Positions 1 to 8,110 are shown, counted from the first letter of the stretch. The stretch is 64,000 nucleotides of DNA from Pseudomonas sp. Irchel s3b2 (GCF_900187445.1 NZ_FYEB01000003.1:186001-250000), one strand, 5' to 3'. A program made the numbers and translations. Notes: a model not told the origin generated them from the letters alone.

Positions 1-108
1 GAAATAGACAATCCTCGTGGTTTTTTTGAAGATATATATCGATTGGCAAGCGAGGCGTGGAAAGAAGATATCGATAAGGCCGGCCTTGAGGATCAAGCAA
101 CTTGGTGA
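1..108 (+). CDS. C-terminal tail of an unidentified protein (partial)
   Basis: Frame 1 is open from the first base to a TGA at 106-108 and encodes the last 35 residues of a protein that starts outside the window. The tail is acidic and aromatic (RGFFEDIYRLASEAWKED). Base composition is AT-richer than the conserved genes further on and matches the next gene. I do not recognise the family. By position, 47 bases ahead of a possible immunity-type gene, it could be the end of a polymorphic toxin, but nothing in 35 residues shows that. Confidence 0.5.
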   Translation, partial: EIDNPRGFFEDIYRLASEAWKEDIDKAGLEDQATW

Positions 109-155
109 AGGGGGTTGGAGGTGGTTTGACTTTTTTCTTTGTTTAGAGGGTGGTT

Positions 156-800
156 TTGTCTGTGTTGAAAGTGATTGAAGAAGAAAAGAGTAAAGCATTG
201 CGTGAGCGAATGGATGGCGCGGGATGTGTTTTCAGATTCTTGGTCCTTGGGTCTGAGCCAACTGCTCTAGTTGACGAAGGCACTCATCGACAGGCCTTGA
301 TTGCACTTCACGGAGTGCTGATGAAGGAGGTTCTGGAGTGGCACGGAAATCTCATCAAGGATCCAAAGTATAAAGAACTTCCTGAGCCGCTGATTAGTTG
401 GGATTTAGAGAGTGCCACAGCTACTCCACTAAGTCGGAAGGAGGTGCAGAGCCTGACGTTGACCGATAATACCGATATTTTTGAAGAGTTAGTGCTTTAC
501 GCTTGTTTTATAAACCCCCCGTATCGTGCTCAATTTAAAAGGGGGGAACAGGAGGCCAAGGAGGTCTTTCACGAATGGTGCGAAATTCTAGGGTTAAATG
601 AGCAGGATGATGTTTCAGTATTGAATTGGGTAAAGGAGCTTAGTTCGGGGCTGCATGTTGATGAGGCCTCCACTTCAAGTGTAGAACCATGGAGTGATTA
701 CTTTGATATGGGATTGGAATGGTGGGGTGTCTGGTGTCTTACGATCTGGAATCCCAAGCGTCGAACTCTAAGTGCATTGATCGCCAGTACTACGGACTGA
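156..800 (+). CDS. Hypothetical protein, possibly an immunity protein
   Basis: A protein of about 214 residues with no signal peptide or membrane segment. It is acidic, helix-rich at the N terminus (KVIEEEKSKALRERM) and has a Trp-rich end (EPWSDYFDMGLEWWGVW, then TIWNP). The frame opens at GTG 150, but the purine stretch AGAGGG at 145-150 lies directly against that codon, so TTG 156 or GTG 162 is a better start. The gene is visibly AT-richer than its neighbours, which suggests acquisition by transfer. Size, acidity, Trp-rich C terminus and a position just after another AT-rich gene resemble immunity genes of polymorphic toxin systems; this is inference only. No homologue is recognised with certainty. 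Confidence 0.7.
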   Translation: MSVLKVIEEEKSKALRERMDGAGCVFRFLVLGSEPTALVDEGTHRQALIALHGVLMKEVLEWHGNLIKDPKYKELPEPLISWDLESATATPLSRKEVQSLTLTDNTDIFEELVLYACFINPPYRAQFKRGEQEAKEVFHEWCEILGLNEQDDVSVLNWVKELSSGLHVDEASTSSVEPWSDYFDMGLEWWGVWCLTIWNPKRRTLSALIASTTD

Positions 801-1030
801 TTAGGCATTGTTTCGATTTCTCCTGATGACAGCGGAAATTTCTGGGCAAGGTCGTCGGAAGTTTCCTTCAAATCGTAGCGGTTTCCATGAACTGGTGCGA
901 AGTGAGATCCATGGATAGTCTTTGGCTGTCGCTGCAAATGCAGTGGCAGGGTGTAGGAACCCTGATTGCTCACCGCGCATCAGCGCTGTCGTTTGATTGC
1001 GGCACTTAATATGTGTCCGTAAGATCGTTC

Positions 1031-1112
1031 GCGGCGGCTGTGCGCGGGACACGCTTCGGCGTGGCTGAGGTTCGTGAGCACTCGGTTTCCTACTCCCGCG
1101 TACGGCTGCCAC
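1031..1112 (+). promoter_or_regulatory. Predicted structured leader RNA
   Basis: The 18 bases at 1031-1048 pair with 1095-1112 with one mismatch and a few G-U pairs, giving a very stable long stem. Inside it sits a perfect 5-bp hairpin, CACGC-TTCG-GCGTG (1050-1063), with a UUCG tetraloop, typical of real RNA structure. The structure ends 10 bases before a strong Shine-Dalgarno sequence (AGGAGG, 1123-1128). This geometry suits a cis-acting leader controlling the gene at 1169. I found the pairing by reading; no covariance has been tested. Confidence 0.55.
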
Positions 1113-1132
1113 CCAAGTCTGTAGGAGGACTG

Positions 1133-1165
1133 TTGGCAGTTCATATTTACTGCTCACGAGTATAA
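1133..1165 (+). CDS. Possible 10-residue leader peptide
   Basis: The strongest ribosome-binding site in this leader, AGGAGG at 1123-1128, is about 40 bases upstream of the ATG at 1169, too far to serve it. It is 4 bases from TTG 1133, which opens a frame MAVHIYCSRV ending at TAA 1163-1165, only 3 bases before the ATG of the next gene. The main gene has only a weak site of its own (ACGAG). This suggests translational coupling. TTG start and tiny size keep confidence low. Confidence 0.3.
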   Translation: MAVHIYCSRV

Positions 1166-1168
1166 AAA

Positions 1169-1492
1169 ATGAAAAGTCTTCACCCCGATCCACCCTACGA
1201 AAAACCAATCCCCCATCCCGACAACCGCTTCATGGCCCTAACCGGCAACTGCACCGACATGCCCACGCTGTTCGTCGATACCCACGCGCCGCTCGATGTT
1301 TTATACGATGCCGCCAGCTATCGAATTCGCGCCGTCACCCAGGTGCTTGAGAACATGTCGATGCGCGGTTCAGTCGAGTGTGAGTCCTTCATTCTCAGTG
1401 ACTTTGCCTTGCTCTGCGCCATTCCATTGCGCGATGGGTGTGATGTGCTGGATGTGATTGGGCGGCGGTTGCGGGCTCGGCCTTCGGAGTAA
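1169..1492 (+). CDS. Small Pseudomonas protein of unknown function (DUF3077/DUF6124-like)
   Basis: A 107-residue soluble protein beginning MKSLHPDPPYEKP. The opening with DPP followed by a short hydrophobic helical body (LDVLYDAASYRIRAVTQVL, then a second helix near residues 75-100) matches the pattern I associate with small Pseudomonas-restricted families such as DUF3077 and DUF6124; assignment to either is from memory and not certain. No catalytic motif is visible. It starts at ATG 1169, just after the structured leader and the possible leader peptide, so its translation is probably controlled by them. A palindromic repeat follows 12 bases after the stop and could stabilise or end the transcript. 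Confidence 0.7.
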   Translation: MKSLHPDPPYEKPIPHPDNRFMALTGNCTDMPTLFVDTHAPLDVLYDAASYRIRAVTQVLENMSMRGSVECESFILSDFALLCAIPLRDGCDVLDVIGRRLRARPSE

Positions 1493-1503
1493 GACTGCTG
1501 AAA

Positions 1504-1638
1504 GATCGTTCCCACGCTCTGCGTGGGAATGCAGCCCGTGACGCACTGCGTCACATCGGTGTCTGGCTCCACAGCGGTGGTGTGGCTGGAACGCGGAGCG
1601 TCCCTTGAGGCATTCCCACGCGGAGCGTGGGAACGATC
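1504..1638. repeat. 135-bp compound palindromic repeat, copy 1
   Basis: The element starts GATCGTTCCCACGC and ends with its inverse, GCGTGGGAACGATC. Between these ends are nested palindromes: CCCACGCTCTGCGTGGG, GTGACGCACTGCGTCAC and CCCACGCGGAGCGTGGG. A second copy of identical length is at 58433-58567 on the same strand. Both follow a gene stop. It is a non-coding dispersed repeat of the REP/MITE-like kind common in P. fluorescens; the whole element could fold into one long hairpin. Confidence 0.85.
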
Positions 1639-1731
1639 ACCGTGTAGAGCATCAGGATTGCCCGCTCAGCCACCAACCCCTGACGTTCTGCGCCGTACAA
1701 GGTAAACTTCCCGGCCTTCGCAGGAGCAATC

Positions 1732-2571
1732 ATGAATTATCGTCACGCCTTCCATGCCGGCAATCACGCCGATGTGTTCAAACACCTGACTTTGACCCGC
1801 CTCATCGCCCTGATGTCGCGCAAGGAGCAGCCGTTTGCCTATCTCGACACTCACGCCGGCATTGGTCTGTATGACCTGCAGGGCGATCAGGCCAGTCGTA
1901 CCGGTGAGTACCTGGAAGGGATCGCGCGGTTGTGGGATCAGCCGGATTTGCCGGCGTTGACCGCCGATTACATGAAGGTGCTGCACGACATGAACCCGGA
2001 TGGCCAGTTGCGCTATTACCCGGGGTCGCCGGAGTTGGCTCGGCGGCTGACGCGGCCGCAGGATCGGTTGATGCTCAACGAGAAGCACCCTGAAGACGGC
2101 TTGCTGCTCAAGGACAACATGGCCGGTGATCGTCGGGTGAAGGTGCACTTGGGCGAAGGCTGGCATGTGCCGCGGGCAATGTTGCCGGTGCAGGAGAAGC
2201 GGGCGGTGATGTTGATTGATCCGCCGTTCGAGCAGCTTGATGAGATGCAGCGTTGTGCGGCGTCTTTGAAAGAGGCGATTGGCCGGATGCGGCAGACGGT
2301 GGCGGCGATCTGGTACCCGGTGAAGGATCAGCGCATGTTGCGACGGTTCTATCAGGATTTGGCCGGCACGGGCGCACCGAAGTTGTTGCGGGTGGAGTTG
2401 CTGGTGCATCCGTTGGATACGCCTAACAGTCTGAATGGCTCGGGGTTGGCGATTGCGAATCCGCCGTGGGGGCTGGAAGAGGAATTGCGTGAGTTGCTGC
2501 CGTGGTTGTCCAAGAAGCTTGGGCAGACCCAAGGTGGGTGGCAGATGGATTGGTTGATTGCCGAGAGTTGA
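1732..2571 (+). CDS. rlmJ: 23S rRNA (adenine-2030-N6)-methyltransferase RlmJ
   Basis: A 279-residue protein, the length of E. coli RlmJ (YhiR, 280). It methylates N6 of A2030 in 23S rRNA using S-adenosylmethionine. The family opening MNYRHAFHAGNHADVFKH is intact, THAGIG near residue 43 fits the cofactor-binding loop, and DPPF at 163-166 is the amino-methyltransferase catalytic motif. ATG 1732 is preceded by GCAGGAGCAATC, a good ribosome-binding site. It appears to be a single-gene unit between two repeat elements. Confidence 0.95.
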   Translation: MNYRHAFHAGNHADVFKHLTLTRLIALMSRKEQPFAYLDTHAGIGLYDLQGDQASRTGEYLEGIARLWDQPDLPALTADYMKVLHDMNPDGQLRYYPGSPELARRLTRPQDRLMLNEKHPEDGLLLKDNMAGDRRVKVHLGEGWHVPRAMLPVQEKRAVMLIDPPFEQLDEMQRCAASLKEAIGRMRQTVAAIWYPVKDQRMLRRFYQDLAGTGAPKLLRVELLVHPLDTPNSLNGSGLAIANPPWGLEEELRELLPWLSKKLGQTQGGWQMDWLIAES

Positions 2572-2607
2572 TCGTCTGATCAGATGCATTGATGGCGTTT
2601 GAGAGGA

Positions 2608-2667
2608 CGCCTTCGCGGGCAAGCCTCGCTCCTACAGGTGTAGGCGCGATGCTTGCCCGCGATGCTT
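2608..2667. repeat. REP element (GCGGGCAAGC type)
   Basis: Two arms in inverted orientation, GCGGGCAAGCCTCGCTCCTA and, after a short loop, GCTTGCCCGCG, form an imperfect hairpin between the converging ends of rlmJ and msrA. It likely protects or separates the two 3' ends. Confidence 0.7.
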
Positions 2668-2681
2668 TTAGGGCCAGAAAA

Positions 2682-3329
2682 TCAGATCGGGCAAGTCACG
2701 CCTGTACCGCCAATCCCGCAATAGCCTTCAGGGTTTTTGGCCAGGTACTGCTGGTGATACGCCTCGGCGAAGTAGAACGTCGGGGCTTCTTCGATTTCGG
2801 TGGTGATGGTGCCTTTGCCAGCCTTGGTCAACTCGGCTTGGAACACTTGCTCGCTGTGCTTGGCCGCAGCCAGTTGAGTCGGGTTGGTGGCATAGATCAC
2901 CGAGCGGTACTGAGTGCCGATGTCGTTGCCCTGGCGCATGCCCTGGGTCGGGTTGTGCAGTTCCCAGAACATCTTCAGCAGCTCTTCGTAGCTGACTTTT
3001 GCCGGCTCGTAGACCACGAGCACGACTTCGCTATGGCCGGTCAGGCCCGAGCAGACTTCTTCATACGTCGGGTTCGGCGTAAAGCCGCCGGCATAACCCA
3101 CCGCCGTACTGACCACGCCTTCGCGCTGCCAGAACTTGCGCTCCGCGCCCCAGAAGCAACCCAGGCCGAAGATCGCGAAATCCACGTCCATCGCAAACGG
3201 GCCCAGCAGCGGGGCATCGTGGACGAAGTGTTTTTCCGGCACGGTCATTGGGGTTTCGCGGCCAGGCAGAGCTTGTTCTTTAGTCGGGAGCACGTTTTTG
3301 TTCACCAGAATTTCCGAGCGCAGAACCAT
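2682..3329 (-). CDS. msrA: Peptide-methionine (S)-S-oxide reductase MsrA
   Basis: Repairs oxidised methionine (S-sulfoxide) in proteins, with thioredoxin as reductant. The 215-residue protein has the N-terminal extension usual for proteobacterial MsrA; the catalytic cysteine is Cys58 in GCFWGAE. YAGG and the Tyr/Glu-rich [16 protein letters not shown] segment of the family follow, and a C-terminal resolving cysteine is present in GYCGIGG. ATG at 3329 has GAGGA upstream. It stands next to dipA, as in P. aeruginosa (PA5018/PA5017), but is separated from it by a terminator, so it is probably transcribed alone. Confidence 0.96.
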   Translation of the reverse strand: MVLRSEILVNKNVLPTKEQALPGRETPMTVPEKHFVHDAPLLGPFAMDVDFAIFGLGCFWGAERKFWQREGVVSTAVGYAGGFTPNPTYEEVCSGLTGHSEVVLVVYEPAKVSYEELLKMFWELHNPTQGMRQGNDIGTQYRSVIYATNPTQLAAAKHSEQVFQAELTKAGKGTITTEIEEAPTFYFAEAYHQQYLAKNPEGYCGIGGTGVTCPI

Positions 3330-3403
3330 GATCAGTCCTCTCAGTTTGGTTGAGATGTAAATACACAGACCGCCAGTGTGCCGAATGATGCCAAGTTAAT
3401 CAC

Positions 3404-3437
3404 TACCCAAAAAGAGGGAGCGAGCAGGCTCGCTCCC
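3404..3437 (-). terminator. Terminator of dipA formed by a REP-like hairpin
   Basis: Perfect 10-bp stem GGGAGCGAGC / GCTCGCTCCC (3416-3425 with 3428-3437). Read on the minus strand it is followed by TCTTTTT, which makes a rho-independent terminator 19 bases past the dipA stop. The stem has the same sequence as half of the local REP family. Confidence 0.75.
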
Positions 3438-3455
3438 ACAGAGATTGCGGTGTGC

Positions 3456-6149
3456 TCAGACGATCGGGCCGCGCGGGTAGCGTTTGAGCTTTTCGATCAG
3501 CTCTGTGCCGGGGATCGGTCGGTCGAACAGGTAGCCCTGGCCGACGTCGCAGCGGTGACGCCTCAAAAACGCAAGCTGCTCGGCCGTCTCGATGCCTTCA
3601 GCCACGACCTTGAGTTTCAGGTTGTGGGCCATGGCGATTACCGCGGAGGTGATTTCCATGTCGTCCTGGTTGTCCGGGATTTCGTGGATGAAGCTTCGAT
3701 CGATCTTGATGATGTCGATCGGGAATTTTTTCAAGTAACTGAGTGACGAGTAACCGGTGCCAAAGTCGTCCATCGCCAGGGTCAGGCCCAGACGCTTGAG
3801 TTGGTCGAGTTGCAAGTGCGTGTCTTCGGTGGCTTCCAGCAGCAGCCCCTCCGTTAATTCAAGCTCCAGCAGATTGGCCGGCAGCGCTTCTTCCTTGAGG
3901 ATGTTGGCGATGGACGCCACCAGGTCCGGGTCGGAGAACTGCTTGGGCGACAGATTGATCGCCACTTGCAGATTACCGAGGCCGGCGGCGGTCAGGTCTT
4001 TGCTCATGCGGCAGGCCTGGCGGGCGATCCATTTGCCGATCGGGATGATTAGCCCGGTTTCTTCGGCGACGCTGATGAACTGGTCCGGGCGGATCATGCC
4101 CTTTTCCGGATGATTCCAGCGCAGCAGCGCTTCCATGCCCAGCAAGCGACCGCTGCGCAGGCACAGCTTGGGTTGGTAGAACACGTCCAGCTCGTTTTGG
4201 GTCAGGGCGCGGCGCAGGTTGTTCTCGACGAACAGTTTGTAGCTGGCCTCGGCGTTCAGTGTTTCGGTGAACACCTGTACTTGGTGTTTGCCGTTGGCCT
4301 TGGCTTTGTGCAGCGCCAGGCCGGCGTTGCGCATCAGCGTCTGTGGGTCGCGACCATGCAGCGGGGCGCAGGCCAAGCCCACGGAGCCGGTGACGCTGAT
4401 CAACTGGTTGTCGACAAACATCGGCTTGTCGAGGGTTGCCAGCAATTGGTTGGCGACCTGCTGACCAGCCGAAAGGTCAGTGTCGTCCAGCAGCACTGCG
4501 AATTCGTTACTGGCGAAACGCGCCAGGCTACCGCTCGGGCTCAGGCTGTTGCGCAAGCGTCGCGCCAGACTGATCAATAATTTGTCGCCAGTCTGGTGGC
4601 CGAGACTGTCGTTGATGCGTTTGAAGTTGTCGATGTCCACCAGCAGCAGGCTGATCGGTGTATCGCTGTCTCGGGCGAAGCGTTCATCGAGGTTGCGGAT
4701 GAACGCCGGGCGATTGCCGAGGTTGGTCAGGTTGTCGGTATAGGCCAGGCGCTCGATGCGCTGCTGGGCGAGCTTGGTCTGGGTAATGTCTTCGTAGATG
4801 CCGATGTAGTGCGTCAGTTCGCGGTTGTCGCCATAGACCTTGGAAATCGACAACTGGCCCCAGTAGGGTTCGAGGTTTTTACGCCGGCTCTTGAACTCGC
4901 CCTGCCAGCTATTGCTTTTGGCCAGCGCCGACGGCGCATCGAACAGCAGTTCGCTGAGGTTTTCCAGCGCCGGCAATTCCGACAGCCGTTGGCCGTGGAC
5001 TTCCTCGGTGGTGTACTGGGTGATCGCGGTAAAGCTTGGGTTGACGTACTCCACCACGCCGTCGCAATTGACCAGCAGAAAGGCGTTGGCGCTTTGCTCC
5101 ACCGCACGCTGGAACAAGTGCAGGGCGCTGGTGGCGGTGCGACGGTTATGGTTGTTGATCACCTGGGCAAACTGATCCGCCAGCTCGCCGGCAAAGGCGA
5201 TTTCATCCGACTGCCAGGCGCGGGTCGCACCGATCTGCTCCAGGCAGAGCACGCCGACTACCTGGCCATCAACGCGGATGCTGGCGTCAAGCATGGCATT
5301 GACGTCGCGCGGGCGCAGGTGTTCTGCCATTTCCCGAGTGCGCGGATCGCGCATGGCATTGTGGGCGTCGATGGCTCGGCCGGCGTGCAAGGCGTCGAGG
5401 TAATCGGGGAAACTACTGGCGTCTATCGGTTCCGGCAGTTGGCGATCCCGGGTGGCACGGTGATAGGCCGAGATCGGCGTCAGCAGCGAGCCGTCGAGGT
5501 GCCACAGGCTGGCGCAGTCGACTTCGTAAATGTCGCAGGCGCTGCGAGTGATCAGTTCGGCAGCTTCTTGCAGGGAATTGTTGGTGCTGTAGCGCTGGCG
5601 GGTCAGCAGCAGAATCAGGTCTTGCTGGGCGCGCACCCGGTCCAGGTGCAGCAGTTGTTCCTGCTGGGCGCGCTGATTGAGTTCCAGGGCGATTTGCAGA
5701 CGTGAGTTCTGGGTTTCCAGGTCCAGCGCCGGCAGCAGCGGTTCGCCGTCGAACAGACCGTCCACCACCATCAGGTAGCCGCGCAGCAGGTGTCGATTGT
5801 GTTGTTTGTAAGCTTCGCCCAGTTCCAGCAGGCTCAGTACGCCTGCGGCGGTGTGCAGGGTGTAGCGGATCAGGTAATGCGGGCTGTCAGTGAGTTGCTG
5901 CTGGATCGTGTCGTGCAGTTGATAGCGCGCCTCGGGCTCCATCAGGCTGGCATAGGGCGAGCCGACCAGAGCACAGAGCTCCACTGCCGGCAGGCCAAAC
6001 TGTCGTTCGCAATTGGGGTCGAGAAACAACAGCGCCCAGCTCGGTTCATTCAGCCGTTCGAAACGCAGCATGCCGAGCCGCGAGGGCACAGGCAACTGTG
6101 TCACTACCTCGGCCACCATACGGCTGGCGGCATCGGGTTGGCTCTTCAT
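3456..6149 (-). CDS. dipA: Cyclic-di-GMP phosphodiesterase DipA (GAF-PAS-GGDEF-EAL)
   Basis: An 897-residue cytoplasmic signalling protein expected to hydrolyse cyclic di-GMP; the P. aeruginosa homologue PA5017 is needed for biofilm dispersion. Domains in order: PAS-like about 20-130, a glutamine-rich coiled segment about 145-185, GAF about 185-335, PAS about 345-460 with a PAC-type end, GGDEF about 470-625, EAL about 640-890. The GGDEF signature reads ASNEF (546-550), so no cyclase activity is expected, and no RxxD inhibitory site precedes it. The EAL side is complete: EALLRW (673-678), DDFGTGYSSL, KIDRSF, AEGIET and QGYLF. Location next to msrA and aceEF supports orthology to PA5017. The ribosome-binding site ahead of ATG 6149 is poor, so the start is moderately sure. 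Confidence 0.92.
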   Translation of the reverse strand: MKSQPDAASRMVAEVVTQLPVPSRLGMLRFERLNEPSWALLFLDPNCERQFGLPAVELCALVGSPYASLMEPEARYQLHDTIQQQLTDSPHYLIRYTLHTAAGVLSLLELGEAYKQHNRHLLRGYLMVVDGLFDGEPLLPALDLETQNSRLQIALELNQRAQQEQLLHLDRVRAQQDLILLLTRQRYSTNNSLQEAAELITRSACDIYEVDCASLWHLDGSLLTPISAYHRATRDRQLPEPIDASSFPDYLDALHAGRAIDAHNAMRDPRTREMAEHLRPRDVNAMLDASIRVDGQVVGVLCLEQIGATRAWQSDEIAFAGELADQFAQVINNHNRRTATSALHLFQRAVEQSANAFLLVNCDGVVEYVNPSFTAITQYTTEEVHGQRLSELPALENLSELLFDAPSALAKSNSWQGEFKSRRKNLEPYWGQLSISKVYGDNRELTHYIGIYEDITQTKLAQQRIERLAYTDNLTNLGNRPAFIRNLDERFARDSDTPISLLLVDIDNFKRINDSLGHQTGDKLLISLARRLRNSLSPSGSLARFASNEFAVLLDDTDLSAGQQVANQLLATLDKPMFVDNQLISVTGSVGLACAPLHGRDPQTLMRNAGLALHKAKANGKHQVQVFTETLNAEASYKLFVENNLRRALTQNELDVFYQPKLCLRSGRLLGMEALLRWNHPEKGMIRPDQFISVAEETGLIIPIGKWIARQACRMSKDLTAAGLGNLQVAINLSPKQFSDPDLVASIANILKEEALPANLLELELTEGLLLEATEDTHLQLDQLKRLGLTLAMDDFGTGYSSLSYLKKFPIDIIKIDRSFIHEIPDNQDDMEITSAVIAMAHNLKLKVVAEGIETAEQLAFLRRHRCDVGQGYLFDRPIPGTELIEKLKRYPRGPIV

Positions 6150-6335
6150 ATGGAGGGAAACTCGCTTCGAATATGCTGATCGCGCCGGGCTCTCGCCCTC
6201 TTTTCTGTTGTCTGCGGCAAGGTTGCATCATTGCGACACCGACTGACAAGAGACATGAAGGCCAAGTGCTATAAGAATATGTCGGCAGGCGTGAAGATTT
6301 CTCCAGCGAGGCGCCGAAAAGTAATGTTGTGAGTC

Positions 6336-6380
6336 AAAAGATCGCAGCCTTCGGCAGCCCCTGCAAGGCTGCGATCTTTT
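6336..6380 (-). terminator. Rho-independent terminator after the PhoD-like gene
   Basis: AAAAGATCGCAGCCTT (6336-6351) pairs with AAGGCTGCGATCTTTT (6365-6380), a 16-bp stem with A/T flanks on both sides. It lies 6 bases past the stop of the minus-strand gene at 6387 and upstream of dipA. The remaining bases 6150-6335 hold the dipA 5' region; no gene is seen there. Confidence 0.85.
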
Positions 6381-6386
6381 CCGGAA

Positions 6387-7793
6387 TCAACGCAATTTGA
6401 TGCTTATCGACTGCAGTCGCTTGCCATCCCGATCATGATAATTGACGCGAACCTGTTCAGTATCGACGATCAGATGCGCGAAATTATCCTGGCTGATCAC
6501 CTCACTGGTCAGCTCATGCCGATAATCTCCCGCGGCTGTCCAAGCCAGCGCTTGGTCGAGAATGAACGTGGATGCCTTGGCATACGGCAGCAGTTTGCTG
6601 TTGCACAGCGGTGAAGACACGATGGTGTGAACTTCGAAATCCGGGACCCCGCTGTGGGTCAGGCGACTGGTCAGTGAGCCGTGAACATCGCCGGAAATGA
6701 AGAAGACGTTCTTGATGCCCTGCGTACGAATCGTCTCCAGCAGCCGTAATCGTTGTTCCGGGTAGGCTTTCCAGGCGTCATCGCCGTGAAATTTGCGGTC
6801 TGGGTAGAACATGACGCTGGTGACCACGAATTTGACCCGGGCCGGGCTGTTGATCAGCCATTTGAGCAGCGCCTGTTCCTGCTCTTCATCAAGGATGCGC
6901 CGGTCGCTGGCCGACAGATTGCGTCGGGTTCGGCTATCGGTGATAAACCATTCGATATCGCCATCGGAGAATTGATACCAATACTGTTGAAGTTTCCTGT
7001 TTACTTGTCCGTTGGCAAGTAATTCATGGGCAGGGCTGTGGCTGGCTTGATATAACTCATAGGCCGCCATGGCATTTTTGTATAAGTAAGCATCGGACTT
7101 ACTCTTATTGGATGGCCAGTTGTCTTCAATTTCATGGTCGTCGAGGATCATGTAAGTCGGCACGCCCGACATTAACGTCGAGACATGGGGCTGCGAAAAA
7201 GCCGTGCGGTATTTTCTGAGAATGTCCTTGTATTCCCGGTCGGGGGCCACGAGGTTCAGGTCATCGACGTAGATTTGGTCGCCCGTCATCAGCATGGCAC
7301 TGATGGGCGGCTCGGCGCGTTCCGCCAGGCTTGTGATCGAGGCAAAGATCCGGTCGCCCAAATGCGGGGCCCAGGCAATGCCGGCGGTCATTCGCAGGTA
7401 ACGGCATGAGCCTACGATATAGGCCCGTGGTGTCTTGGTTTTGCTGGATTGCGTGCGAAAACGGTAGATCTCCCGCGGCCATTGCAGTGGCAATTCCTGA
7501 ACCGTCTCCACGGTATGCACCGGGCTCATGGGGCTGAACCAACCCGCCTGGTATTCATAGTCTGTATCGGTGGAGAGATTGTTGAGGGCAATGACATCGG
7601 ACATGTCACGCAAGACGTTCAGTTTTGCAAAGAGTCCTTTGGACCAATGCTCATCCCCCGTGCGTCGATAACGAATACCTGCAAACACCAAGGCATCATT
7701 CTGTAATTCACCGCGCAAGAAAATGCGGGCATGGTTAGTTGTGGTGTGGCCAATAATTGGCCCGACAGTCGGTTTGAACATGTTCGAATCCAT
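6387..7793 (-). CDS. PhoD-like metallophosphatase
   Basis: A 468-residue protein of the alkaline phosphatase D family. An N-terminal fibronectin-like domain (about 10-120) is followed by a binuclear metallophosphoesterase core with TGDQIYVDD, the histidine/aspartate motif ILDDHEIEDNW and ISGDVHGS. Such enzymes cleave phosphomono- or diesters. Classical PhoD is secreted by a Tat signal; none is visible here and the protein opens MDSNMFKPTVGP, so this copy looks cytoplasmic and its substrate is unknown. It is inserted between dipA and aceF relative to the P. aeruginosa order as I remember it, with its own terminator, and appears monocistronic. Confidence 0.85.
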   Translation of the reverse strand: MDSNMFKPTVGPIIGHTTTNHARIFLRGELQNDALVFAGIRYRRTGDEHWSKGLFAKLNVLRDMSDVIALNNLSTDTDYEYQAGWFSPMSPVHTVETVQELPLQWPREIYRFRTQSSKTKTPRAYIVGSCRYLRMTAGIAWAPHLGDRIFASITSLAERAEPPISAMLMTGDQIYVDDLNLVAPDREYKDILRKYRTAFSQPHVSTLMSGVPTYMILDDHEIEDNWPSNKSKSDAYLYKNAMAAYELYQASHSPAHELLANGQVNRKLQQYWYQFSDGDIEWFITDSRTRRNLSASDRRILDEEQEQALLKWLINSPARVKFVVTSVMFYPDRKFHGDDAWKAYPEQRLRLLETIRTQGIKNVFFISGDVHGSLTSRLTHSGVPDFEVHTIVSSPLCNSKLLPYAKASTFILDQALAWTAAGDYRHELTSEVISQDNFAHLIVDTEQVRVNYHDRDGKRLQSISIKLR

Positions 7794-8012
7794 TCGAAGT
7801 AATGCTAGCTAAGCAGATTAAGTTGTCGAGGTTTCTATTGGAGAGTCTCCAAACTAATCCTAGTTATTGACCCGCTAAAAATATCAGCCGGAAGTGGACT
7901 CGAGTTGTAGGCGGCGTAAGCCATGAATGTAGGAATAAGGTACGAAGGAAGAGCCCAGCTGCTACGGGCGAACGCAGCCTTCGGGCATTAGCGGGAGGTT
8001 TTTCTTCAGGGC
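7794..8012. other. Intergenic region without a visible gene
   Basis: This stretch contains the upstream region of the PhoD-like gene (AT-rich near 7800-7870) and, at about 7920-8000, a degenerate repeat-like sequence with AGCCTTCGGGC. No frame has coding character or a ribosome-binding site. Confidence 0.5.
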
Positions 8013-8039
8013 AAAAAAAGCCCCGCCAAATTGACGGGG
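8013..8039 (-). terminator. Terminator of the aceEF operon
   Basis: On the minus strand a 7-bp stem CCCCGTC / GGCGGGG (with one G-U pair) is followed by CTTTTTTT. A second perfect hairpin, GGCCCTCC / GGAGGGCC at 8081-8102, lies between it and the aceF stop and may act as a stabilising 3' structure. Confidence 0.8.
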
Positions 8040-8110
8040 TTGAGGTACGAGCGTGGCGCTCGGAAAACATGGACGCGACTGGCCCTCCGGTGAAGGAGGG
8101 CCGGCCGGTG

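Larger units (their letters stand above)
801..1168. other. Long non-coding leader between genes
   Basis: These 368 bases contain no convincing gene. Reverse-strand frames of 91 and 135 codons cross it but look like composition artefacts. The segment from about 830 onwards is the type of sequence I remember lying upstream of several small Pseudomonas proteins, so it may be a dispersed leader; that needs a genome search. It holds short hairpins (for example CTGCAAATGCAG near 931) and the long stem described separately, and it ends directly at the ATG of the small gene at 1169. Confidence 0.5.

Noticed and set aside
801..1208. 135-codon minus-strand frame opposite the leader
   Set aside because: No ribosome-binding site, Arg/Pro/Ser-rich composition, and it is antisense to a stable RNA structure and the next gene's start.
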